From Romboutsia lituseburensis DSM 797 (GTDB lineage: Bacteria; Bacillota; Clostridia; Peptostreptococcales; Peptostreptococcaceae): a stretch of DNA of 64,000 nucleotides. The DNA lies in contig NZ_FNGW01000011.1 of the NCBI RefSeq assembly GCF_900103615.1, positions 28,211-92,210 of the forward strand. The letters are read 5' to 3'. Each line of letters starts with the position of its first letter. Within the stretch, counting starts at the first letter, position 1. The notes under the pieces are model-generated. The model ran no database searches, was not told the DNA's origin, and was given only the letters and a program-made list of their open reading frames with translations. Positions 9,247 through 18,222 of the stretch are shown piece after piece. The position numbers and the translations under genes are program-made.

Positions 9247-10476
9247 ATGGATTTTGAAAGAAACTTAGATAAATATGCTGAACTTGCAGTAAAAGTAGGT
9301 GTAAACATACAACCAGGACAAACTTTACTTGTAAGATCACCTATAGAGTGTGCTCCTTTCGTAAGAAAGGTTTTAGTTCATGCTTATAATGTTGGTGCAA
9401 AACACGTACATATAGAATGGTCTGATGAACAATGTACTTTATTAAAGTATTTAAATGCTCCAGAGGAGTCATTTAATGAATTCCCTAAATGGACATCTGA
9501 GCAATATGTTGATATAGCTAAAGAAGGTGGAGCATTCTTAACTATATACGCTCAGGATCCAGACTTATTGAAAGATGTTGATCCTCAAAGAGTTGCTAAT
9601 TTCCAAAAAGCTTCAGCTATGGCTTTAAAAGAATGGAGATCTTATACTCTATCAGATAAGTGTAAATGGAGTATAGTATCTATACCAACTGAGGCATGGG
9701 CTAAAAAAATCTTCCCTAATGTATCTACTTCAGAAGCTATTGATAAATTATGGGAAGCTATATTTAAATGTTCAAGAGTTGAAGGTCAAGACCCTATTGA
9801 AGCTTGGAAAAAACACAATGAGGATTTAAAATTAAGAATGAACTTCTTAAATGAAAAGAATTTTAAAACATTAAAGTTTAAGTCTGCTAAAACAGATATA
9901 ACTATGGGATTACCAGAAGGTCATGTTTGGTTAAGTGGTGCATCTGAAGATCCTAATGGTATAAACTTTAATCCTAATATACCAACAGAGGAAGTTTTCA
10001 CTATGCCTCATAAATATGATGTTAATGGTGTTGTTTATAGTACAAAACCACTTGTATATGGAGGAAATGTTATAGATAACTTCTCTTTAACATTCAAAGA
10101 TGGTAAAATAGTTGATTTTACTGCTGAGAAAGGTGCTGAGACATTAGGTAAACTTATAGATACAGATGAAGGTTCTCACTATTTAGGAGAAGTTGCATTA
10201 GTTCCATTTAAGTCACCTATATCTGATACTAATATAGTATTCTTCAATACTTTATATGATGAAAATGCATCTTGCCATTTTGCTTTAGGTTCTGCTTATA
10301 AAACTTGTATTAAAAATGGAGACCAAATCAAAGAAGGAGAATCAGATAAACATGGTGTGAATGAAAGTTTAACTCATGTTGACTTTATGATTGGTTCTAA
10401 TGATATGAATATAGTTGGAGAAACTTACGATGGAGAAGAAATCCAAATATTCAAAGATGGAAACTGGGCATTTTAA
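9247..10476 (+). CDS. M29-family metalloaminopeptidase (AmpS/PepS/aminopeptidase T)
   Basis: A cytoplasmic aminopeptidase with broad N-terminal specificity. At 409 residues it is full length for family M29. Family features include the start LDKYAELAVKVGVNIQPGQTLLVRSPI, the glutamate in HIEWSD, GLPEGHVWLSGA, EEVFTMPHKYDVNGVV, and the C-terminal metal region ASCHFALGSAY ... ESLTHVDFMIGS. The ATG has TTTTGGAGGTAACCTT upstream. It is monocistronic with a terminator 12 bases downstream. No signal peptide. Confidence 0.93.
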   Translation: MDFERNLDKYAELAVKVGVNIQPGQTLLVRSPIECAPFVRKVLVHAYNVGAKHVHIEWSDEQCTLLKYLNAPEESFNEFPKWTSEQYVDIAKEGGAFLTIYAQDPDLLKDVDPQRVANFQKASAMALKEWRSYTLSDKCKWSIVSIPTEAWAKKIFPNVSTSEAIDKLWEAIFKCSRVEGQDPIEAWKKHNEDLKLRMNFLNEKNFKTLKFKSAKTDITMGLPEGHVWLSGASEDPNGINFNPNIPTEEVFTMPHKYDVNGVVYSTKPLVYGGNVIDNFSLTFKDGKIVDFTAEKGAETLGKLIDTDEGSHYLGEVALVPFKSPISDTNIVFFNTLYDENASCHFALGSAYKTCIKNGDQIKEGESDKHGVNESLTHVDFMIGSNDMNIVGETYDGEEIQIFKDGNWAF

Positions 10477-10487
10477 TTAAATATAAC

Positions 10488-10532
10488 AAAAAAGAAATAT
10501 ATAAGAATAGATCTTATATATTTCTTTTTTTA
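10488..10532 (+). terminator. terminator of the M29 aminopeptidase gene
   Basis: A long perfect stem, AAGAAATATATAAGA / TCTTATATATTTCTT, followed by TTTTTTATT on the + strand. Confidence 0.85.
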
Positions 10533-10544
10533 TTGAACATAAAA

Positions 10545-10650
10545 AAAGAAGCATCTATTTCCGTTATAGATGCTCATTGGGGGAGATTGTGAGATATTTA
10601 TTTTAGGGGGAGTAAATATCTCCTATATTTTAATTATGTACATACTTAAA
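10545..10650 (-). ncRNA. candidate small RNA with two CUCCCCC anti-Shine-Dalgarno motifs
   Basis: The - strand holds no ORF but a clear RNA design. A 10-bp stem (GAGATATTTA / TAAATATCTC, arms 10613-10622 and 10591-10600) has a 12-base loop containing CUCCCCC. A single-stranded linker follows with a second CUCCCCC (10579-10585). The RNA ends in an intrinsic terminator, GCATCTAT / ATAGATGC and TTTTTTT (10541-10574). A TATAAT -10 lies at 10653-10658, though with no good -35. C-rich loops are the known seed type of Gram-positive small RNAs such as RsaE/RoxS that cover ribosome binding sites. The pfkB terminator lies upstream, so this would be its own transcript. Alternative: a 3' UTR fragment or a + strand element. 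Confidence 0.55.
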
Positions 10651-10690
10651 GTATTATATACATTTAAACTCAATATTTTTTACTTAAGAT

Positions 10691-10729
10691 AAAAAAGACT
10701 AATAGAATAAGATTCTATTAGTCTTTTTA
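10691..10729. terminator. terminator of the pfkB-family gene
   Basis: A 17-bp perfect stem (AAAAAGACTAATAGAAT and its complement, 10692-10728) with A and T tails, so it can stop transcription both ways. On the - strand it follows the PfkB kinase by about 95 bases. Confidence 0.85.
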
Positions 10730-10821
10730 GTGTTGACGATAAATTTTATATCAATTAATCTCAAAATTTGTAGATTAACCTATAACTTAATTATATATAA
10801 TTTTTTAAATATAGTAAATTT

Positions 10822-11781
10822 TTATTTGCTATATTTTTCTTCTGTCCAATCTATTTCATTAACATATTTTTGAACTAGATCTTGTGACATATCTGGATGT
10901 ATAGTTTCCTCTGTCGATATAGTTATTGTTGACATTGCTATCGCATATTTTACAGTATCTACTATATTAGTAGATTTCATATATCCATTTGCTATTCCTG
11001 CAACAAATGAATCTCCAGCTCCAGTAACATTAACAACTTTAACATCATTAGCTTTTATCTTACCTTCATCTGATCCATTGTTATAGTATATACCATCTTC
11101 ATCTAATGTTATAAACACATTTTCTATACCTAAGTCTATGAAATATTTTCCAGCTTTTCTTAAATCTTCATCATTGTGTATTTTGAATCCACACATTATT
11201 TCAGCTTCATATCTATTTGGCTTTATAGTATGGAAATATTTTATTAAGTGTTTTACTGTTTTTGCTTTAGCCGCTGATACAGGGTCTAATATAAATTTAG
11301 TATCTCCACTAAATGTTTTTATTATATATTCTACAATATCAGGTCTATCTGAATCTAGTATCATATATTCTGAGTTTTTAATTATATCTGCTTTTGAGTC
11401 TATAAACTCTGTTGTGAACATGTCTATTATTTTCATGTCAACTACAGCAGATACCATCTCTCCCTGCTCATCTAAGATAGCCATATATGTAGGTGTGTGA
11501 CCACCTCTTATGATTAAAGATTCACTCATATCATAATTCATTACTTTAGAATGTTCAACCATTCTGTTTCCTGCTTCATCATCTCCTAAAATAGATATAA
11601 ATTTAGTATTTACACCTACTCTAGCCATGCACTCTGCTATATTTCTACAAACGCCTCCAAAAGAAGTTTTTACTTTACCTGGATTTGAGTCATTACATCT
11701 GTAATTTCTATCTGTAAATCCACATATATCAAAAACTGATACTCCGAAAACTAATGAATAAGGCTCTCTTTTTTCAATCAT
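10822..11781 (-). CDS. PfkB-family carbohydrate/nucleoside kinase (pseudouridine-kinase-like)
   Basis: A 319-residue ribokinase-fold enzyme. The N-terminal sugar site is SFGGVCRNIAECMARVG and the C-terminal PfkB signature is VNVTGAGDSFVAGIANGYM, with Asp of GAGDS as catalytic base. ILDPVSAAKAKTVKHLI and IKPNRYEAEIMCG resemble YeiC-type pseudouridine kinases more than ribokinases or fructokinases. No pseudouridine glycosidase gene is adjacent, so the substrate is uncertain. GGGAGGGTAAACGACG precedes the ATG. Monocistronic. Confidence 0.78.
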   Translation of the reverse strand: MIEKREPYSLVFGVSVFDICGFTDRNYRCNDSNPGKVKTSFGGVCRNIAECMARVGVNTKFISILGDDEAGNRMVEHSKVMNYDMSESLIIRGGHTPTYMAILDEQGEMVSAVVDMKIIDMFTTEFIDSKADIIKNSEYMILDSDRPDIVEYIIKTFSGDTKFILDPVSAAKAKTVKHLIKYFHTIKPNRYEAEIMCGFKIHNDEDLRKAGKYFIDLGIENVFITLDEDGIYYNNGSDEGKIKANDVKVVNVTGAGDSFVAGIANGYMKSTNIVDTVKYAIAMSTITISTEETIHPDMSQDLVQKYVNEIDWTEEKYSK

Positions 11782-11983
11782 CGTCGTTTACCCTCCCTAA
11801 GAATCACCTTCCTATTTTATCACATTCTTATGAGTTTTTTCTATATATTTTGTATTTTAATGTTTTTTATACATATTTTTACAGATATTTTGTTTAAATT
11901 TGTAAAATATTTCATTACTTTTAGCATTATTTTTATTATAACTGTTATTAGTTTTAGCATATTACAAAAAATTAATATCATTT

Positions 11984-14374
11984 TTAAAGTAAATTTATTT
12001 TAGCTATTTCTACTGCAGATTTTGCATCTTTTGAATAGTAATCTGCTCCTATATTTTTAGCATATTCTTCTGTTAAAACAGCGCCTCCTACAAATACTTT
12101 TACATCTATATTTTCTTTTCTAAGAGCTTCTATAGTATCTTTCATACTTGCAACTGTAGTCGTCATTAATGCACTTAAGCCAATTAATTTTATATTTCTT
12201 TTAATCGCTTCTTGTACTACATTCTCAATAGGAACATCTTTGCCTAAATCTACAACTTCATATCCATAATTTTCAAGCATTATTTTAACTATATTTTTTC
12301 CTATGTCATGGATATCTCCTTTGACTGTAGCTACTATTATTTTACCTTTTGATGTAACATCATTATTTTGTTTAGATAAAACTTCTTTTATTGTGTTTAA
12401 GGACATTTTTACTGTTTCAGCTGACTGTATTAATTGAGGTAGAAATAAAACTCCCTCTTCATATTTTTTACCTACTTTATCTAACGCAGGAATTAAAACT
12501 TCATTTAATATATAGTCTTGATCATGTGTTTGTAATAATTTTAAAGTTACATCTTGAGCTTCATCTTTTAATCCTCTTTCAACTATTTCATCTAAATTTA
12601 ATTGTTTTTTATCATTATTGTTTTTAATTTTATTTTCTATATTTTTTATATCATTATATTTCTCTATATAATTTTGGCAATGTTTATCTATATTTTTTAA
12701 TACTTTAAATGAGTTTATAGCTTCCATAATACCCTCTTCATTTGGATTTATTATGGGTAAATCAAGACCATATTCTAGTGCAAGTGTCAAATATGCGCTA
12801 TTTATAGCTTTTCTATTTGGAACTCCAAATGATATATTAGATACTCCCAATATAGTTTTTACACCTAATTCTTCTTTCACCATCTTTATACACTTTAGTG
12901 TTTCCATAGCTTCTGATTGTTGTGCTGAAACTGTTAATGATAAGCAATCTATAAAAATATCTTCCTTTTTTATACCTTGATTCTCTGCTCTATCTACTAT
13001 TTTTTTAGCTATTTCAAATCTTTCTTGTGCAGTATTAGGTATTCCATTTTCATCTAAAGTTAAGCCTACTATACAAGCACCATACTTATTAACTATAGGA
13101 AGTATTTTTTGTAAAGATTCTTCTTTTCCATTTACTGAATTTACTATAGTTTTTCCATTATAGTATCTAAGTCCTTTTTCTAATGCTTCTATGTTTGATG
13201 AATCTATTTGTAAAGGTATATCTATTACAGATTGAATTTCTTTTAAAGTCTTAGGCATTATAGTAGCTTCATCTATATCTGGTAAACCTACATTAACATT
13301 TAATATTTCTGCTCCTGCATTTATTTGTTCCATAGCTAAATTTATTATGTAGTCATATGTACCATTTTTAAGTGCATTTTTTAAAAGTTCTCTACCTGTT
13401 GGGTTTAATCGCTCTCCTATTATAGTAGGTGCTTTAATTTCTATACATTTAGATGGAGAACACACTACACTTTTAATTTTATTATTTTGTTTATTTATTT
13501 TTAATTGGCTTAAATTTTGAGCTATTTTATTTATAAATTTAGGATTGGTACCGCAACAACCCCCTATTATAGAAGCACCATATTCAATAAACTTTTGTAC
13601 TCCTTCAAAGAATTCTGATTCATCTATATCATATATAGCTTGTCCATCTATTATATTTGGAAGTCCTGCATTAGCTTGAACTATTACAGGTACAGTAGCT
13701 AAACTTCCTATTTTTTTTACTATTGGTAAAAGTTGTTTAGGACCTAGAGAACAATTAACACCAATTGCATCTATACCCAATCCTTCTATTGTAGCTATCA
13801 TACTTTCTGGCAAGCATCCTGTAAAGCTTCTTCCATTTTCATCAAATGTTATCGTACAAAATATAGGAAGGCTTGTATTTTCTTTTGCTGCTAATACGGC
13901 TGCTTTTGCCTCATATAAATCCATCATTGTCTCTATTATTATAAGGTCAGCTCCAGATTTTTCTCCCTGTATAGCTTGCCTTTTAAATATTTCATATGCG
14001 TCATCAAAGCTTAATGTACCCATAGGTTCTAACATTTCTCCAATAGGCCCTATATCTAGTGCTACATATCTAGGATTTGATTTATCAACTTTTTCTATCG
14101 CTAGCTTTGCTACGTTTACAGCATTATTTACTACTTCTTCTACAGTGTATCCAAGTTTTTCTAACTTTAACTCATTGGCACCAAAAGTATTTGTTGTAAC
14201 TACATTAGAGCCAGCCTCTAAGTAAGATTTATGTATGTCTATTAATTTTTCAGGATTTTTCAAACCAAATATTTCAGGATTTTCTCCTATTTGCAGACCC
14301 TTTTGTTGTAACATAGTTCCCATGGCACCATCAAATATTAGTATATTATTCTTTATATATTCCCTTACATCCAT
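11984..14374 (-). CDS. metH: cobalamin-dependent methionine synthase without reactivation domain
   Basis: It transfers a methyl group from methyltetrahydrofolate through cobalamin to homocysteine. Domains in order: homocysteine/betaine methyltransferase (about 1-310) with zinc cysteines in GVNCSLGP and GGCCGTNP; pterin-binding (about 330-580, starting IIGERLNPTGRELLKNAL); B12 cap and B12-binding (about 610-796) with the lower-ligand motif GDIHDIGKN. The C-terminal reactivation domain is missing and is encoded by the gene upstream. I choose the ATG at 14374 (MDVREYIKNN): AAGGGG lies nine bases before it, and the longer frame (14443) runs deep into the upstream gene. It overlaps that gene by 29 bases. 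Family length in clostridia is close to these 796 residues. Confidence 0.94.
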   Translation of the reverse strand: MDVREYIKNNILIFDGAMGTMLQQKGLQIGENPEIFGLKNPEKLIDIHKSYLEAGSNVVTTNTFGANELKLEKLGYTVEEVVNNAVNVAKLAIEKVDKSNPRYVALDIGPIGEMLEPMGTLSFDDAYEIFKRQAIQGEKSGADLIIIETMMDLYEAKAAVLAAKENTSLPIFCTITFDENGRSFTGCLPESMIATIEGLGIDAIGVNCSLGPKQLLPIVKKIGSLATVPVIVQANAGLPNIIDGQAIYDIDESEFFEGVQKFIEYGASIIGGCCGTNPKFINKIAQNLSQLKINKQNNKIKSVVCSPSKCIEIKAPTIIGERLNPTGRELLKNALKNGTYDYIINLAMEQINAGAEILNVNVGLPDIDEATIMPKTLKEIQSVIDIPLQIDSSNIEALEKGLRYYNGKTIVNSVNGKEESLQKILPIVNKYGACIVGLTLDENGIPNTAQERFEIAKKIVDRAENQGIKKEDIFIDCLSLTVSAQQSEAMETLKCIKMVKEELGVKTILGVSNISFGVPNRKAINSAYLTLALEYGLDLPIINPNEEGIMEAINSFKVLKNIDKHCQNYIEKYNDIKNIENKIKNNNDKKQLNLDEIVERGLKDEAQDVTLKLLQTHDQDYILNEVLIPALDKVGKKYEEGVLFLPQLIQSAETVKMSLNTIKEVLSKQNNDVTSKGKIIVATVKGDIHDIGKNIVKIMLENYGYEVVDLGKDVPIENVVQEAIKRNIKLIGLSALMTTTVASMKDTIEALRKENIDVKVFVGGAVLTEEYAKNIGADYYSKDAKSAVEIAKINLL

Positions 14375-15083
14375 TATCTTCATCCCCTTTTCTGTATCTA
14401 CAATTTGTATAATTTGAGCACATTGTGCATTTTTTATTTTCATTTTTTATCTTTTCTGACGTTATTCCGATTATTGCAATTACTGATTTTCTAGGTATCA
14501 TGATACTATTTGATGTTATTGTTAATCCTAAATTTTTATTAAGATTTAAGGTATCTATTATATCCCTATTACTTTCTATAGATAAATCTCCATACCCAGG
14601 ACTGTATCTCATCGTTAAATATTTTCCTTCTTTGTTAAGCTCTTTAGATAATGTTCTTCCTATACTATCACACAGTTCTTCTATTGATGTAGTTGCACAT
14701 GCATCTAATACTATACTTTTTGTTAGATCTGTATATGAATATTTTCTTATTTCTTTCTCTATATTTATTCCTAAAGTTGTTGCTAAAATAATGCACTCAT
14801 CACATTTATACAATAATTTATATAAATCATTACTTTCAAACTTTAAGCTAGAATCTTTTAAAAATATCGATTTACTACTATTATCCTTATCTCTTAATAT
14901 AGGATAAACCCTCAAATAATATCGAGGGTTTATTTTTTCTTTGGTCATTTTAATACAATCATCTATTAAATCATTTAGATTGTTATCTATATGTTGACCT
15001 TTATATTCTAAATATCTTAAAACTTCTTCCTTGCTTATATCAATTGAGCTATCTATGCAGCTATTTATACTTTTATTCACCAT
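14346..15083 (-). CDS. stand-alone MetH activation-domain protein
   Basis: A 245-residue protein resembling the vitamin B12-dependent methionine synthase activation domain (PF02965 type), which reductively remethylates oxidised cob(II)alamin using SAM. Visible features: LRVYPILRDKDNSSKSIFLKDSSLKFESNDLYKLL, ATTLGINIEKEIRKY, and the SAM-site segment MRYSPGYGDLSI (the RxxxGY-type motif). A C-terminal CTMCSNYTNCRYR is cysteine-rich, typical of clostridial versions. It lies between luxS and metH; its ATG at 15083 is embedded in the luxS stop (ATGGTGAATAA), suggesting coupling. An upstream TTG at 15098 is less likely because it has no spaced ribosome site. Confidence 0.88.
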   Translation of the reverse strand: MVNKSINSCIDSSIDISKEEVLRYLEYKGQHIDNNLNDLIDDCIKMTKEKINPRYYLRVYPILRDKDNSSKSIFLKDSSLKFESNDLYKLLYKCDECIILATTLGINIEKEIRKYSYTDLTKSIVLDACATTSIEELCDSIGRTLSKELNKEGKYLTMRYSPGYGDLSIESNRDIIDTLNLNKNLGLTITSNSIMIPRKSVIAIIGITSEKIKNENKKCTMCSNYTNCRYRKGDEDNGCKGIYKE

Positions 15084-15528
15084 ATATATTAAGAGCAAAT
15101 CCTTTTTCTAAAGCTTCTCTTGCGTATTCTTTTGCTCCAAATAATGACAAGTCTTTATAATTACCACATTCTATAGCTGTTGCAGCTGGCATTTCTGTAG
15201 CTTCTAATACCATTTTTAGTGCTTTTTCTAATCCTTCTTTTACTTCTAGAGGCTCTACTTCACCCCATAATATTAAATAAAATCCTGTTCTACATCCCAT
15301 TGGAGATAAATCTATTATATTATCTAAAGTTTCTCTTAAATAAGTTGCTAATAAATGCTCTAAACCATGCATAGCTGCTGTTCCAAAAGTTTCTGCATTT
15401 GGTTGTAAAAATCTTAAATCAAATTTGCTTACCTTGTCCCCTTTTAATCCATCTAACACACAACATTTTCTAACATATGGTGCTTTAACCTTAGTATGAT
15501 CTAATTTAAAACTCTCTACTTTTTGCAT
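15073..15528 (-). CDS. luxS: S-ribosylhomocysteine lyase
   Basis: LuxS cleaves S-ribosylhomocysteine to homocysteine and DPD, the AI-2 precursor. The 151-residue protein has the metal motif HGLEH (His54, His58), Cys121 in AIECGNYKD as third ligand and Cys79 in SPMGCRTGFY as catalytic residue. GGAGGGAATAGA precedes the ATG. It heads an operon luxS-activation protein-metH: homocysteine made by LuxS is the direct MetH substrate, so the operon recycles the SAM by-product to methionine. A TATAAT -10 about 45 bases upstream is likely its promoter. Confidence 0.98.
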   Translation of the reverse strand: MQKVESFKLDHTKVKAPYVRKCCVLDGLKGDKVSKFDLRFLQPNAETFGTAAMHGLEHLLATYLRETLDNIIDLSPMGCRTGFYLILWGEVEPLEVKEGLEKALKMVLEATEMPAATAIECGNYKDLSLFGAKEYAREALEKGFALNIYGE

Positions 15529-15808
15529 TCTATTCCCTCCATGATAATTATTTTTTCATATGATATAATTATACTTCAAAATTAATTCATAAGCATTCGT
15601 TAATATTAATTTATCTGATTATATTTTGAGTAGTAAAATTTTTAAAATTTAGTTACATTATATATTTTATGAAACAATTTATGTTTCACGAAAAACTGTA
15701 TAAATTTTATTTGTTATAATATTTTAATTCTTTTATAATTTATATATTGAAAATTAGGATATAAATAATATAACAAGCTTTTAATTAAACATTCTGGAGG
15801 AAAAAATT

Positions 15809-16534
15809 ATGCCTATGCAAAAACTTCTTAGTAAAGCTCGTCAAGCCATACAGGATTTTGATATGATACAAGAAAACGATAAAATAGCTATAGGGCTTTC
15901 TGGTGGTAAAGATAGTTTAACTTTACTTCATATACTTAGTAATTATAGAAAGTTCTCTCCTCAAAAATTTGAGCTAATAGCTATAACTTTAAATCCTGGT
16001 GGTGTTGATAATGCTCCACTTTATAAGTTATGTGAAGATTTAGATGTTCCATTTTATGAAATTCAAACTAATATAAAAGAGATTGTTTTTGATATTAGAA
16101 AAGAAAAAAATCCATGTTCTTTATGCGCTAATTTAAGACGTGGTGCATTAAATGATAATGCTAAAAAATTAGGATGTAACAAAGTAGCATTAGGTCACCA
16201 TAAAGATGATGCTATAGAAACCTTTTTAATGTCTATGTTTTACGAAGGAAGAGTTAACTGCTTCTCACCTAAAACACATATGGATAAGCAGGATTTAACT
16301 ATAATCAGACCTATGGTCTATATTGAAGAATATATGACTAAAAAAGCTACAAAAGAATATAACTATCCTGTAATAGAAAATCCTTGTCCAGCTAATGGTC
16401 ATACAAAAAGACAAGATGTTAAAGAACTTCTATCTAAACTAAATAAAGACATGCCTGGAGTTAAGAAGAATCTTTTCGGAGCTTTAAATAACTCTGAAAA
16501 ATTATTTATTTGGGATAAAGATAAAATTAAATAA
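15809..16534 (+). CDS. TtcA-family tRNA 2-thiolation PP-loop ATPase
   Basis: A 241-residue PP-loop enzyme, probably thiolating cytidine 32 in tRNA as TtcA does. The ATP-pyrophosphatase loop SGGKDS is at 31-36. Cys103 and Cys106 (NPCSLCANLRRG) and a third Cys193 (NPCPANGHTK) are in place to hold a 4Fe-4S cluster, and ALGHHKDDAIETFLM is the TtcA/TilS helix. GGAGGAAAAAAT precedes the ATG. Short for TtcA (about 310 in E. coli), as is usual in Gram-positives. Exact target not proven. Confidence 0.85.
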   Translation: MPMQKLLSKARQAIQDFDMIQENDKIAIGLSGGKDSLTLLHILSNYRKFSPQKFELIAITLNPGGVDNAPLYKLCEDLDVPFYEIQTNIKEIVFDIRKEKNPCSLCANLRRGALNDNAKKLGCNKVALGHHKDDAIETFLMSMFYEGRVNCFSPKTHMDKQDLTIIRPMVYIEEYMTKKATKEYNYPVIENPCPANGHTKRQDVKELLSKLNKDMPGVKKNLFGALNNSEKLFIWDKDKIK

Positions 16535-16560
16535 GTGTCTAAATTTAGACACTTATTTTT
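16533..16560 (+). terminator. terminator overlapping the ttcA-like stop codon
   Basis: The palindrome AAGTGTCTAAATTTAGACACTT (given as two 11-base arms, 16533-16554) starts inside the stop codon and is followed by ATTTTTAT. Confidence 0.8.
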
Positions 16561-16614
16561 ATAATTGTAAGGATTTATAAAGTTTTATTATTATGATAGA
16601 TTTATATTTTTACT

Positions 16615-17463
16615 TTATCCTAAGTTAGGAGCTAAAACATTATTTGGTATAGTAAATTCTACTAATCCCATATATCCTGGAGCTACTTCATATTTATCAA
16701 AACATATAACTAACTCATTTTTATCGTTTATATAGAATCCTTGATCTTTTCTTATTTTATCAAAGTTTCCATCTCCCATTTCTTTATCATCTAACCAGTA
16801 AGCTTTATCAGGATTCTCTTTCATTTGTTGTTTCATTTGATCTTTTATATTTTTACTTATTATATTTACATAATCTTTGTCAGCAAACATATTCTCAAGA
16901 GTAAGAGCAGTTTCATTTTGCTTATTGATATTGTAGAATTTCCTTGTTGTATTAGATGAACCTTGTGCATGAAACTCATACACTACTAAAGATAATATTT
17001 TATCATTGTTTGTCATAGTTTCAGACCATGATTTAACCATTTCTCTACCTGGTATATTATCCTTCTTTAATTCTTTTATCTCTTTTACATATTCTTGATA
17101 TAATTGTTTCGCATTATTTTCCATTTCTTTATTTATATTTTCTTGTAATTCTTTGTTTTTTAATCCCTCTACCTTATCCACATCTATTGATACATCAAAT
17201 CCATTTTCATTTAAGTTATAATTTGATAATCTTACAACTTTAACTATATTTCCTACTACAGGTATTTGTTCTAATGTATTTGCAAATGCTGGGCTTAGAT
17301 TAATTCCTCCAACAAGTACAGCTATAGATGCCGCACTTGTTAACCATTTTCTATTCATCGGCTTTTTCTTATTTAATGATTGATTAACTAAGTGATTTAA
17401 ATTTTCAGGAATTTCTATATTATTATAGTTATCTTTTAATTGATCCAATTTTTTATTTTTCAT
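16615..17463 (-). CDS. rsiV: anti-sigma factor RsiV
   Basis: A membrane anti-sigma factor that holds SigV until it binds lysozyme. The 282 residues match B. subtilis RsiV in size. A cytoplasmic N-terminus (1-38) is followed by a hydrophobic segment WLTSAASIAVLVGGINLSPAFA (about 40-61), then an extracellular region with the DUF4163/DUF3298 pattern (ALTLENMFADKDYVNII ... INDKNELVICFDKYEVAPGYMG). AFA-N after the hydrophobic segment looks like the signal-peptidase site known to start regulated RsiV cleavage. It overlaps sigV by 11 bases. Known family role: lysozyme resistance; no dlt or pdaV gene is adjacent. Confidence 0.9.
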   Translation of the reverse strand: MKNKKLDQLKDNYNNIEIPENLNHLVNQSLNKKKPMNRKWLTSAASIAVLVGGINLSPAFANTLEQIPVVGNIVKVVRLSNYNLNENGFDVSIDVDKVEGLKNKELQENINKEMENNAKQLYQEYVKEIKELKKDNIPGREMVKSWSETMTNNDKILSLVVYEFHAQGSSNTTRKFYNINKQNETALTLENMFADKDYVNIISKNIKDQMKQQMKENPDKAYWLDDKEMGDGNFDKIRKDQGFYINDKNELVICFDKYEVAPGYMGLVEFTIPNNVLAPNLG

Positions 17464-17977
17464 AATTATCTCCTTCTAATCCATTATTTATCTGAATTTT
17501 TAATAGCTTCAAAGCCCTATAAAGTCTCGTCTTTATAGTATTTTCATTTTTGTCTAGTATTGTTGCTATATCTGATATTTTCATATCTTCAAAATACCTA
17601 AGAATTACTAAGGTTTTGTCTTCCTCGCACAAACTGTCTAAGGCCTTCTGAATATCTATTTCTATATCTATATTGTGCTCAACAAAATTATCAGAAACTA
17701 CTTCTCTTTTTTCTTGAATGTATTTTTTATTTTTTCTTATATAGTCTATAGCTGTATTTATTAAAATTTTATAAAACCATGGTTTTATTAGCTCTACATC
17801 TTTAAGAGTCTTTATTTTTGATAATCCTTTACATATAGATTCTTGTACTATATCTAAAGCATCTTCATTATTTTTTACATACGTGTATGCTATTTTATAA
17901 AATATATTTTGATTTTCTATGATGTAATTTTTAAAAGTTTTTTCTTTCTTTTTCTTGTCTAAGCTTAGTAAGTTCAT
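17453..17977 (-). CDS. sigV: ECF sigma factor SigV
   Basis: A 174-residue extracytoplasmic-function sigma factor. Region 2 is NIFYKIAYTYVKNNEDALDIVQESICKGL ... WFYKILINTAIDYIRK; region 4 is LDSLCEEDKTLVILRYFEDMKISDIATILDKNENTIKTRLYRALKLLK. The partner downstream is RsiV, which identifies it. I choose the ATG at 17977 because AAAGGAGG lies 12 bases upstream and the candidate autoregulatory promoter at 18012-18041 would start RNA near 18004, leaving no room for the longer frame beginning at 18004. Confidence 0.9.
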   Translation of the reverse strand: MNLLSLDKKKKEKTFKNYIIENQNIFYKIAYTYVKNNEDALDIVQESICKGLSKIKTLKDVELIKPWFYKILINTAIDYIRKNKKYIQEKREVVSDNFVEHNIDIEIDIQKALDSLCEEDKTLVILRYFEDMKISDIATILDKNENTIKTRLYRALKLLKIQINNGLEGDNYEK

Positions 17978-18011
17978 CTTTCTCGAAGGCCTCCTTTTCA
18001 TCACATATATA

Positions 18012-18041
18012 TAGACGGGCTATCTTACTTTAAAAGTTTCA
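18012..18041 (-). promoter_or_regulatory. candidate SigV autoregulatory (ECF) promoter
   Basis: TGAAAC (18036-18041) and CGTCTA (18012-18017) on the - strand resemble ECF -35/-10 elements. The 18-base spacer is one or two longer than typical. It lies directly upstream of sigV. Confidence 0.6.
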
Positions 18042-18133
18042 AAACTTTTTTATTTTTTATTTATAAGTTTATTGATATAAATAATATTAGCAAACTTACT
18101 TAAGTTATAAAGTAATCATTTTTTTTACACATA

Positions 18134-18164
18134 AAAAAAGTATGGATTATTTTCCATACTTTTA
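18134..18164 (-). terminator. terminator of the epimerase gene
   Basis: On the - strand AAAGTATGGA and TCCATACTTT form a stem followed by TTTTTATG. It sits downstream of the epimerase gene and insulates it from sigV. Confidence 0.78.
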
Positions 18165-18222
18165 TTCATAACTATTGTACCCATATCAACATATATGAGC
18201 ATTTTTATTTACACTATTTATT

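Noticed and set aside
10579..10606. GGGGGAGATT-GTG tiny leader peptide on the + strand within the small RNA region
   Set aside because: Only five codons; the only good terminator of the region points to the - strand, which fits the small RNA reading better.
15665..15692. GAAAC-N7-GTTTC inverted repeat between luxS and the ttcA-like gene
   Set aside because: Five-base arms in AT-rich DNA are expected by chance; no T-box, S-box or other known leader fits.
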